Shown here: positions 36,501-48,900 of the stretch, piece after piece | Numbering within the stretch: the stretch's first letter is position 1 | How the letters are laid out: the number at the start of each line of letters is the position of its first letter | Source of the DNA: Eublepharis macularius | Taxonomy: Eukaryota; Chordata; Lepidosauria; Squamata; Eublepharidae | Direction: 5' to 3' | DNA: 64,000 bases | NCBI RefSeq assembly: GCF_028583425.1 | Contig: NC_072793.1 | Span: 104,207,689-104,271,688 of the forward strand | Notes under the pieces: generated by a model | Databases searched by the model: none | What the model saw: the letters and a program-made list of their open reading frames with translations, nothing else | Told to the model about the DNA's origin: nothing | Position numbers and translations under genes: made by a program

Positions 36501-39500
36501 CAGCTAGCTCACTATCAGGATTTGTGTCCCGTGGCACCTTAGACACCCACAAGATTTTCAGGGCTTAAGTTTTCAAAAGTCAGAGCTCTCTTCTTCAGAC
36601 ACGTATATAATTATAATTGCTATTATAATTCCCCACTGCTTTGTAAATAAACTGTTCCAGTTGTTTCAGTAAAATACTGTCTACTTGTCTTTATTCACCA
36701 GGTCCTTCCCCTGTGCCCTAGTCATACTGATCTGTACTCTGGATATACTCAGAGGGATGTCTCTTGGGGCGGGTGATAAACATGAGAGACCAATTTGGAT
36801 AACACCTCAAAGTTGTAGCCCCCAGATCCTTGCCTTAAAGGGTGGGGTGGGGTGTTTTTGGGCCTCCACTTTGGTTCTAACATAGTCTTAGAGCTAGTTA
36901 ATGGAATCTATGTCCTGCTAATGTTAAGCTAACAGCATTGACTTGTTAAGCAGCCATGAGCCATGCCAAGGACAAGGTGGTGAATTGTAAAAAAGCAATG
37001 GAATACAGACCCACTCCTCCCTAGAGCCCACCTCAGGCTGATTAAATCAGAGGGACATCCTTCCCAAGGACTTTGGAGCCTCCTCTCTAAATAAGTTGGC
37101 CCGATTAACCTTGAGTTAATGCAGGCTAAGAGTGGGTGTACTGGTATTTTTGTATGCAGCAGGAAAATAAGGGAACTCTGATTGATGTGCAATTATACCT
37201 TTATGTTGCCAGTGTTCTGTGGATCTAGATTTTTGGGGTTTGAAGTCTCTCTATTGTAACACCTGAAGTGTTAATACTAAGGTGTACGAAGTATGAAATG
37301 CCCTGAGTTCTTAAAGAAGTGAATGTTCCCATCCTGTCTTCTTTGAAGAATAGGATAATTATGGTACTGCAATAAACTTTGATACAGATTGCTATCAAGT
37401 GGGTTGTTATTCTTTTTGAGTTAGCATTTATCCATTTGGCAGGTTTATAAGAAAAAAGGTTAATAAATACAAGACCCTTTTTGCTTGCAACCTCGGGTAA
37501 GTCAATTATCCTTTTTGAAATGAGTGCTTAGGCACTCCCCTTAACTGGCAGTTTTCAAGAAGAGGCTGGATGAATACTTATCAGGGATGCCTTAGGCTTA
37601 TCCTGCATTGGGCAGGGGGTTTGACTAGAAGGTCTGTGTGGCCCCTTCCAATTCTGTGATTCTGTGATATAAGGAGCTATTAAGACTTTAACTCTGCAAA
37701 AGCATTGGTTTATTTATCAGAGTTTCCGCGTAAATACTTTTTAATTCTTACAAAAATAATGATGCTAATTATCTAAATCTAAAAGATTAATCTTTGTGCC
37801 CTGATTCTAGTAGGAAGACTGTTGATGATGAAGGAGATGGGGGCAAGAGTAAGCAGCTGTATTCTTGGAAGGCTTGAAATTCTTCTTGTGAGATGGGCAG
37901 GCTGGAGACTCCTTGCTGTCTCTGCTGCCAAAGTGCTGAATTCCTCTGCCAGTGTTATGAGTTCATCCTGGGGGTCCTCTGACCCTAAATTTGCAAGTCA
38001 CTGGGAGTATCATATTCTGCTGTGCCATGACAGAGGGGGCAGGCCTGGCAGCACCTATGGGGCAAAGTGCTCCCCCACAACTTGCACAACTCACCCAGGA
38101 CTAGCTGCTTCTAGTGCACCCATCACAGAAAAGATGTGGTTCAAATTCCCACTGGCATGGAAACTCACTTGAGCCAATCACACATTCTCAGTCTAACCTG
38201 CTTCCCACAATTGTTGCAAAGAAAGAATGAAGAAGGGGAGAATGATGTAAGATACTTTGCATCCCCAGTGGGGAGAAAGGCAGGATATAAATGAGGTAAA
38301 TAAATATCAATATAGACAGGGGTTTTTTTCTGGGAAAAGAGGTGGTACAACTCTGTGATGCGTGATGATGTAATTCCTGGAAGTGACACCACTTCCTGGA
38401 ACCCAGCACAATGCATTACGATGAGATAAATGTTAGTAAGCTTGGAAAATTACACTATTATGAGAAAGGTTTTTTTCCCCTTTCTGTATCCTCTACAAAA
38501 AGTGAAATCTTCCATTCCCTTTCCCAAACATTTAATTTCTTTGGAATCATATTTTAAAATATGCAAGAAACAGGGGGCCTCTAAAAATCCAAAACCCATC
38601 TCACAAATCTAAATTCTAACAGATTCCTTCTGCCAGCGTAGAATTTTTTTCCAAAATTCATTCTCAAAATTCCACAGTCTGAAATTCCTAATATAATGAA
38701 TATTGAATTTTCAAATTATCAGGGAGGGCTTTGCTTTACTGGAGCAATTCATAATTAGATACTCAACCTTTGCTGCATTAGAGTTATACTTAGTTTAAAA
38801 TGGCTTTTTTTTGTTGCCTGCCAACTCTACCTTACCAATGGCTAAGCTGTTGTGACATTGTGAAATGCTCATAAATATCCCAATGTCCCACACAAACAAT
38901 ATTCATAAAAACTTCCTTAACACCCATATGTCCACTGCAATTTCAGTGATGTTAATCAGCTGAGGGTGAGGAGAACCATTTGAGTCACAACTATTAAGAC
39001 ATAAGAACACCTATATGCTGATGAATATATTGATGAATGCCTTCTGTGACTTGGACATAACTATTCATTCCTAGCATAAAACTGGAATAATCATAACATA
39101 TTTTAACTAATACAAATAACCATAACTGATATATTTAACTAACACAGAACCAATCTGCATTCAAAAGCTGTGGGAACCATAACAATGTCAACTTCAGTCA
39201 GCAAAAGAATGAAAGCAACACACACACATGCACAGCCCCACCCATCCCCATGAAAAGAAAGCAGCATGAACTCAAAGCAACATATACGCACACACACAGC
39301 CCCCACAGCCCCATGAAAAGAAAGCAGAATGAACTCAAATCAGAACACACACACAGCCCCACCCCTGAAAAGAAAGCAGAATGAACTCAAAGCAGCACAC
39401 ACACACACAGCCCCACCCACCCACTCCCCCAATGAAAATAAAACAGAATGAACTTAAAGCAGCACACACATACACAGAAACCCCTGAATGAAATGAAAGC

Positions 39501-39559
39501 AGGATGAACTCAAAGCAGCTTAACCTCCTCTGGAGAGCCGGCCCCAGCAGCTCTGCGTG

Positions 39560-39640
<81 letters not shown>

Positions 39641-39910
39641 GAATGGAAAAAAGCAGAATGCACTCAAAGCAGCTAAGCCTCCTCCGGAGAGCTAGCCCCA
39701 GCAGCTCTGCTTGCACTCTCTCTCTCTCTCACACACACGAATGAAAAAAAAGCAAAATGAACTCAAAGCAGCTTACCCTCCTCTGCAGAGCCCTGCTGGG
39801 CCCCAGCTCTCTCTCTCTCTCTCACTCACTCACAATGGAATGGGGAAAAAGCAGAATGAACTCAAAACCGCCAAGCCTCCTCTGGAGAGCCGGCCCCAGC
39901 AGCTCTGCTT

Positions 39911-39962
<52 letters not shown>

Positions 39963-42900
39963 GAAAAAAAAGCAGAATGAACTCAAAGCAGCTTACCCTC
40001 CTCTGCAGAGCCCTGCTGGGACCCAGCTCTCTCTCTCTCTCCCTTTCTCTCACTCAGTCACTCACTCACTCAGGAATGGGAAAAAAGCAGAATGAACTCA
40101 AAGCAGCCAAGCCTCCTCAGGAGAGCCGGCAACAGCAGCTCTGCCTGCACTCTCTCTCTCTCACTCACAAATGAAAAAAAAGCAGAATGAACTCAAAGCA
40201 GCTAAACCTCTTCTGCAGAGCCTGCAGGGCTGAAGGAGGAAGGAATCATGCGGGCAGATTTTAGAGCTGCCTGAACGGTGTTCCCGAGCTTTCCCCCTCA
40301 ACCCCCCCCCCCGAGCATAGATCAAGATGGGTAGCCTTGTTAGTCTGTTTGTAGCAGCAGGAAAGAGCAAGAGTCCAGTAGCACCTATAAGACTAACAAA
40401 ATTTGTGGTAGGGTATGAGCTTTCGTGAGTCACTTCTTCAGAATAGCCAAAGATGAGTGCAGATAAAAGTTAAGTTGGTTGATAGGTGGGAAAGAGAGAA
40501 GGAAACAGGAAAGGTGGGGATAGGGAGGTTGCCAGGAGGAGGGAAAGAGGAAAAAATGGGATGGTGGTAGTAAATGAGATGCCACTGGCGATTCCTTGCA
40601 GATCCCCCACTAGTAGCTTCAGTTTCTGGTATGCAGCTAGTTAGTTTATTTACAGAATGTTTTTCAAATACAAAAATTCTCAAATAATAACAACAACAAC
40701 AGCAACAACATTCGATTTATATACAGCCCTTTAGGACAACTTAACACCCACTCAGAGCTGTTTACAAAGTGTGTTATTATTATCCTCACAGCTATCACTG
40801 TATGAGGTGGGTGGGGCTGAGAGAGCTCTGAGAAGCTGTGACTAACCCAGCTGGCTTCAAGTGGAGGAGTGGGAAATCAAACCAGGGCCCTTCCCCACAG
40901 TCTAAAAATAGTGCGATATTAATGGAAGGCAGCCGGCTTCCTCCCATGATTTTTTATGCCATCTGTTTTGTACTCCATGGTGTTTTGTAAATGGATGGCA
41001 TCAAAAATCGCACGAGGAAGCCGGCAGCCTTCCATGAGTATCGTGATATTTTTAGACCATGGGAAATGGCTCCAGATTAGAGTCGTGCCACTCTTAACCA
41101 TTATACCAAATTGGGTCTCAGTACTTATTACCAAATGCAACACAAATAAAAGAAGATTTCCCAAAGAACAGAAGAGGAGTTTGGAATAACAGTTCCCAGA
41201 TGACAGAATCATTAATTATGTATTGGGTATCTCAGTGGCTGCTTCCATAGAGGTGGAGGCATTCACAGGGGCAATGGACTGTCCACATGGGGGGATTTTC
41301 TGTGTTTCCCTACCTATCTACTCACACATCTCACACTGCCACCACCCTTTCCCTTCTGGTGGGCTTTTTGCTGACTTTTTAGAAAATAGTAGCAACTACC
41401 AGTTATATAAAGCTGCAGAAACTCCACTTGTAGCATTTCAGGGCAATGGCAGCCATAAGGGGATAGGGAAGGAAAATGGCACAGATGTGGGTGGGTGGGT
41501 AGGTCTGAAAATCTGCCCTTTCCCACCAACACAATTCTCAAGCCGATTTTGAGTTTATTTGGGTATATTTGGGTACAATCATTGTGAGACAGAGGAAAAC
41601 CCTCACATTGGAAAATGCACAATTGCACAATGTTGTTCAGAAACGAAAAAAAGAAAAACACCCTGTTCTTTGGGATGCAAAGTATAACAAAATGTTCATG
41701 TAGAAGCAGCCCAGAGAGGGTCTTTTCTGTAGTTGTACCCTAATTATCGAACTCCCTCCTGAAAAATATTCTTTTGACATTATCCTTATCATTTTTTAGG
41801 CACCAGGCAAAGTCAGTCCTGATTGTTAGAACCTTGGGTGGTTGATTTTTCTTCCCACCCAGGATCAACTTCTTTTGGTTATTTAGGTGTTTTTCTCCCA
41901 ATGTACAGTGCAATTGCAACTGTGCCGCAGTGTTAAAAGCTGTCTTCAAATGTTGCTGCTATTAATTACTCTTGTTCCTTTTTCATTGATTGTATTATTC
42001 TTAACTTTTTATTGATTTGCCATGATGAACACATATTGGAGCAAAAAACAAATACTTATAGAAAAATGAATAAATAATGCATACATGGTACTGTAATCCA
42101 TTTATAAGATAAAAATAATAATACCTATGTCAGAATCGGGATTAATATTTGATCTGGAAACGTAGCCTTCCATGAGATAACCCTTCTTAAGTGCGAAAAT
42201 CCCAGGGTGAGACAGTAAAACTGTAAGAGACTCTCATTGTTAGACTAATGGTTAAACTTTAATGAAATGCTGAAAAATAAGTAGCTGTAATAGTACATTG
42301 CTGAAGCTGATTACATACCTCCACCGTTCCTGAAATTCTCATTATCTAGACAAAGAATAACAACAGAAAGAATATCATGATGGAATATAGCAATGTCTAA
42401 TATACAAAGAAGAAGCAAGATCCTGCAGGGGCAGCACCTTCTTTGTTAAGGACCTTTTCGCCTTGCTATTTGCAGAATGCTATTCTTGGGCTTTTCTTCT
42501 AAAACTTTCCACTTACACACTATCTCAAGCTAACAAGCCTGCTAAATTTACCCTCTTTCTTTTCTGGTTTGTTAGTTCCACAAATAAAGCTTTCATTAAT
42601 CTTAAACCAGTTGAATGCTGAAAAGGCACTCTGGCAACATGTCCATCAAAGTAGTGTTCTAGGCAAAAGTTAACTGGGGAAAATGGTGAGTTTCTCTTTA
42701 TTGAAACTCTTGGTTGAAATGTTTGTTTAAACCTCTGCCCAATGAAGTGTGAGTAATTACAGAAAGTCTTGGGCTGTAGTGAGATACAGATGTCATTGGA
42801 TATCATTGTTCTGTTATCATTCATGCCATGGACTTCTCTGCCTGGATAGGAAAAGCTTCAGGAATTATTACAACAGCGTGATGTCCAACAAAGAGTCCAT

Positions 42901-45900
42901 CCAGCCTATAGCAGTTCTGTCCCATGAGATATCTCAGAAATATTGACTTCCGGTTTCGTAGCAGCGAGATCAGTTGAGCCTCGGAGAAGCCTCTCCAGAG
43001 GTGAACTGGGCTGCCCCATTGGGGAGATTTTTACATCTCAAACAGGCACCTGGAGAGTGCTTGTCAGCTGGGGATTAATCCTTTGAGGTCACTTTTGTCA
43101 GTAGCAGCTGACAGAGGCATATTCAAAAGTATAAGCTAGTGGCAGGACGGAGGCAGAGGCTTAATGGCCGACAAGCTGGGAACTCCGGAATTGCGTAGTG
43201 AGAATTTTAATCTTTCTGCTGCTTGAGACGTGATCTACAGCTACATCTGAACTGTGAGTTTAATTGCCAAGAACTGCCAAAGATAGAGGGTTTACATCAC
43301 TGTTATTCGAAAGGAGTTAAAAAAGGGGAAGAGGAGGGAGTGGTGACCCCCCCCCTTTTTTTGAGCAGCTTTCAACTGTATAGAGACACTTTTTGCTTTT
43401 CCCCTGTGGATTAATTTTTATCTTGAAACAGAGGAAATATAGAGTTATCTACCCAGAAGTCTTGGAAGTGGGTACAGCTTTTTGTTCTTTCTTCTCTTTG
43501 TTCTTCACTTAAATTTTACTTCTTGGAGATTGAGGATCTGCAGAGCTTTTTTCTATGGGACGTGTTAAACTGGTTGGAACATTAAGCATTTGAGCTGTTA
43601 CTATATTTGTATACACTGGGAGAAATCCTATTTTTTGTTCCTTTTAATTTTGTTGGAATAAAAGAAGATTGTGAGAAGATCTGTGACTAAATGTTTTGGT
43701 TTTGGATTAAGAGGGATCTAGGATGGTATTTTGTCGCGTGAGAAATACTGTGAAGACTTTCCTTTTTGTGATCCTACACTGCCACCTTCTGGACAATTTT
43801 TAAATTGGTAGAGATATTAAATTTTTTCTGTTCTATGTTTAAAATTGCTATGGATGGGGGTGATTCATGCTTTTGTTAGCAATAGGGATAAGAAGTAATG
43901 GAAGGGGCATTGAATAGTGAACATCCAATATTAATAACTGAAAGAGTGAGGAAATAAGAATTAACAGCTTAAGTTAATTGACGATAGGCTGATTAAAAAT
44001 AATTGTTTGACTATATAAAGTGTTGCTACTTAAGGATAATGAGTAAGCAAGGGAAAAAATTAGGTTCTTCATCTTCAGCTCCCCTCTCTCCAGCACAGTC
44101 TAAATCAACCACGTTAATGGCCAGTGAAATAGATACATAATTGCAGAAAAACTTACAAGCTATGTTCCAGACAGGAATGGAGAAAATTAATCGTACATTA
44201 ACTCAGGTGGTAAAACAAATGAAGAATTTAAATACAGAAGTGGTGGAGCTTAAAGGGAAAATGAATTATTTCCAGATACAACTGGTTGAAAGTAAATGTA
44301 TAACCCAGGATATGGCTGAGCAAATTAAGACAGTGGATATAAAGAGTGAGACAGCCATGCAGAGAGTAGAAGAAGTAGCCTCTCAACAAGACACCACTTG
44401 GAAATCCTTGATGGGATTAGAAATGGAAAGAGCTGCATTCATGTTAAGATGCCAGAATATAACAGAACATAGAGGACGGAATTGACTGAGGCTCTGGCTG
44501 AATTTTTGGAAGAGGAACCAGAGGAAATTGCCAGAGAAATCAATTTAATATACAGAGTTCATTGTATGCAAAAAGAATAATGTGCCAAGAGAAGTCCATA
44601 TTAAATTCACAAGACGTACAACTGGAGATCACATTTTGAGAACACTGCATGATAAACCACTCAAGATTTGAGACAAGGAGCTAAGAGTCCTGAAGGAAGT
44701 TCAATGGAAAATACGACAAAAACGGAAGGAGTATATACCTCTAACAACTAAATTAAATGAAGACTCAATTGCCTTTTGATGGTTAACTCCTGAAGAAATT
44801 ACTTTTCAGTTTGAAGGACAGAGATTTAAAATTGACTCGATTCACAAGATGGAGAACTTTATGGAAAGATATGGGAAGAAACATAAGCAAGAAGACAATA
44901 GGAAAATGAGATCAAAGGCCAGAAAAGGAGCAGAGAAAGACAGAGAAACTTCGACACAAGACTACTCAACAGCATCGGAGGAAGAGGAGGGATCTCCAAA
45001 GGCAAAAACGTCATTACAAACCGAAATCACAGAGAGTGACAAGAAGAAATAAAGAAGATAGTAACAAAGAAAGAATATAATGGAGGGGAAACCTATAAAA
45101 ATCTTTTCAATCAACATTAATGGATTAAACTCACCAGAAAAGAGAAAGAAAACTTTTAAACAATTAAAAAACCTGAATCCAGACATTACCTGCCTGCAAG
45201 AAACTCATATAAGAAAGAAAGACCAGCATTATTTCACATGTAAAAAGCTTGGTGATACCTTTTCTACTGCAGATACGATTAAGAAAAGAGGCATAGTAGC
45301 TTACATGTCAAAAGAACTGAAACGAAATTTGATATACTCAGCTGAAGATGGTAGACTGCTACTGGTCGAGATTTTTATTGGAGAGAAGCAGATGCTACTG
45401 GTAATGATATATGCACCAAATGACCACCAGGAAATTTTTTATCAGAATCTAAATGAAGTCTTGGCAAGATTTGACTATATGGACATATGCTTAATAGGAA
45501 ATTTTAATGCGGTATTTGACCAAGACTTGGATAGGAAGACAACAAAGAAATGTAAAAATTCAAAAGGCCTTCTCCCAAGATCCTTTTTTAGATTGGCAGA
45601 AGAATATAAATTGATTGACGTGTGGAGATTAAGAAACCCAACAGGAAGAGATTATACGTTTTATTCAGACTGTCATAAGTCTTGGTCTAGAATAGATATG
45701 TAATGGATCTCAACAAGCCTAGTGCAAGAAGTTAGAGATGTTGATATACTTCCCAGAACATATGCGGACCACAATCCCCTATTACTGAAAATAGTGGACG
45801 TACCAAAGAAATTTAGATGGAGACTGAATACACAACTACTGAAGGATAAAAAATTTCTGCAAGATGTCAAGAAAGAAATGAAACACTGATTTGGTTTCGT

Positions 45901-48900
45901 TTTCCCGGCCATGTCGGACGCTCCGGCCATGTCGGACGCAGGTCCGGGAGGAAACGTCCGAGCAGCCTGACCGGGCGGTTGACTCGCGAGGGTTAACCAC
46001 CAGGACTCCCAGTGAGGGAGACAGGGTCCGGAGCGCGGTGGGAAGAACCCCCTGAAAGCAATGCAGGGGGTAAATTGCCCATTTGCTCCAACGGAGGCCG
46101 GCAGACTTGCGCAGCACATCGCGTGCAGCCGGGCCATGGAGAACGGCAATAAGCAGATTTAAGGTGAAAGCCTGTAAGTAAGCGAATCCCTTCTGATTTC
46201 TAAGCGTATGCGAAGGATTGGTGGGAGTTGAAGCTAAGAAGGTGCAGATTTCTTCCCCTTCACGGAGTTTTGGAACTTAGCTTGCGCCCCCCCCCCCTAA
46301 GATGGCGACGAGAAAGCAGAGCCCTGCAATGAGTAAATCGGTGATGGCGATGTTACAGGGGAAGGGGGAAACTTTGGAAGAGATGGTCAGACGAGCAGTC
46401 TTTGAAGCTGTGCAGCCTTTTGTAGCGAGGATAAACGAAATGGGGCAAAAGGTTGATTCAGTGGAAAGCGAAGTGAAAACCATTAAAGAAACAGCGTCGG
46501 GAGCAAAGCAGGCTGCACGCGAAAACGTAGTACTCATGAAAGCAACAAGTAAAGAAGTGAAGCTCTTGGAGAATCAAATAATAGGATTGCAAGTGGACCG
46601 TGCCCAAACGGTACTGTGTCTTCAAAATGTAAAAGAGGAGCAAAGTGAAAATTTAAAAGATTCGGTGTCGGGACTTTTGGCGGCATTCGCAAAGGCAACT
46701 AAAGAAGAGGTAAAACGATATTTTGGAAGTCCGTCGGACATCTTCAAAGTATGTAATGAAGCATCAGCTGCCTTGCGAGATTATTATTGACTTTTCATCT
46801 AAGAAGACTCGGGACACCATCTTATATAATTCGTATAATGTGGACTTGGACTATTTGGGCAACAAGGTTAAAATATTGAAGGATGTTCCATTTCTGGCTC
46901 GTAAAAGAAGATTTAAGTACAAAGGACTTGCGGCTTTCCTGAGGAAACGTGATGTAAAATACAAATGGTTGTTTCCGGAAGGCGTTTGGTTCAGATATAA
47001 GGATCAAACCTACAAGATTACATCGGAAGTACAGCTGACAGACTTTTTGTTCAACCATCAGGAGTTTCAGCAAGAAGAAAGTTCAAAGTCTGAAGGGGAA
47101 AGTGGGGGGGGAGGAGAGAACGAGCGCAGCTATTGTAGCTGCGCAGAGAGAACTCAGACCGAGACGCGGGGGGGGGGGGGGGAGAAGACCTGATCCTGAA
47201 TATAGTCTGTATTGTATAAGATCTACCAATCTGATAGCATATTAGAAAGTTAACTTTAAAGAAAAATTGCAGCATGAAGGGAATACAAGACATGTAGAGT
47301 AGTGTTTTTGTTTATATGTTGCTCTTCCCTTTTCCCCAGTCCCCCCTTTTTTCCCCTATATCTCTGTAGTCCTTTGTAGTTTTTTATGTTAGATATTAAA
47401 AATTTTTTTAAAAAAAGAAATGAAACACTATTTCCAGCAAAACATAAACCCTGAAACTCACATCAATATGGTTTGGGATGCAAGTAAAGCATACTTCAGA
47501 GGGCTGGCAATAAGGTATGCAGCAAAGCGAAGAGGGGAGAAGCAACGACGATATAAAGGGATAATGGAAAACTTGGAAAAGAAAGAAAAAGATTTTTAAA
47601 AAGACCCCTCGAATGTAAGCTTAAAAGGCAATATTAAGATCCTACAAAATCAAGTAAATTTACTATTGATGGAAGAAATTGCACAAAATACTAAATTTGC
47701 TAAACAAAACTTCTTTGAACATGCAAATAAATCAGGGAGATGGTTAGCCTATAAAACGGAAAAAGAAAGGAGACTTATCTACTCCTTGTATGACAATACA
47801 AAGAGAGAAAAGACACGAAAGGAAGAAATAAAGAAAGTGGTGGAAGTCTTCTATAAACAACTATACAGTAAAGATGAAATTTCAGTAGAAATCCAAAAAC
47901 AGTATTTACAAAAACAAGAGTTACCTGTTACTAGAGGAAAAAAGGAAAAGGCTGAATGATCCATTCACAGTGATGGAAATGGTGGAGGCAATACAGAAAC
48001 AAAACAATGGGAAAACTCCTGGACCAGATGGACTTCCAGCAGAGTACTATAAAGCACTAGAAGATGTTATTATTTTACCTTATAAAAATATGATTACCAT
48101 TGCACTAGAAGAAACATCTTTGCCTGAATCATGGATGGAGGCAACGATTTCATTAATACATAAAGAAGGAACAGACATGAAGGAAGTTAAGAACCACAGA
48201 CCTATCTCTCTGCTCAATTGTGATTATAAAATATTTGCTACAATACTAGCCGCAAGACTGAAAAAAGTGTTACTTGATATAATACATCCAGACCAGACAG
48301 GTTTTATCCCCAAAAGATAATTGAGAAACAATATTAGAATTGCTTTAAATTTACTGGAATATTATGAAGTTCATCCTAAAAAACAAATGGTGATGGTGTT
48401 TTTGGATGCTGAAAAAGCTTTTGATAATGTTAATTGGCAATTTTTTATTGAACAAATGAAAGAAATGGAGTTTGGAATGGGATTTATAAAAGCTATTGAA
48501 GCTATATATAAGAAACAGAAGGCAAAAATAATTATTAATGATGATCTGACAGAAGCAATATCGATAGAAAAAGGGACAGGACAAGGCTGTCCTCTCTCAC
48601 CATTAATATTTATATTGATGCAGGAAATATTGGAAAGAACTGTAGGAAAAGACCCTGTAATAAAAGGAACATCCGTCAAAGGACATAAATACAAACTGCA
48701 AGCATTTGCAGATGACCTACTATTTATATTAGAGAAACAACTGGGCTCAATAGAGCAACTAATGCAACATATAAAGGAATATGGTTTGATGGCAAGAATG
48801 AAGATTAATTATCAGAAAACAAAAGTGATAACCAAAAATATGACTACATTTCAAAAAGTGGAACTAATTAGATTGACAGGATTCCAGTTAGAAAAGAAAG

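Noticed and set aside
39335..40053. Long open frames with SLSLSL or RERERE runs
   Set aside because: They are translations of (CT)n/(GA)n tracts in the minisatellite; no start context, no family motif.
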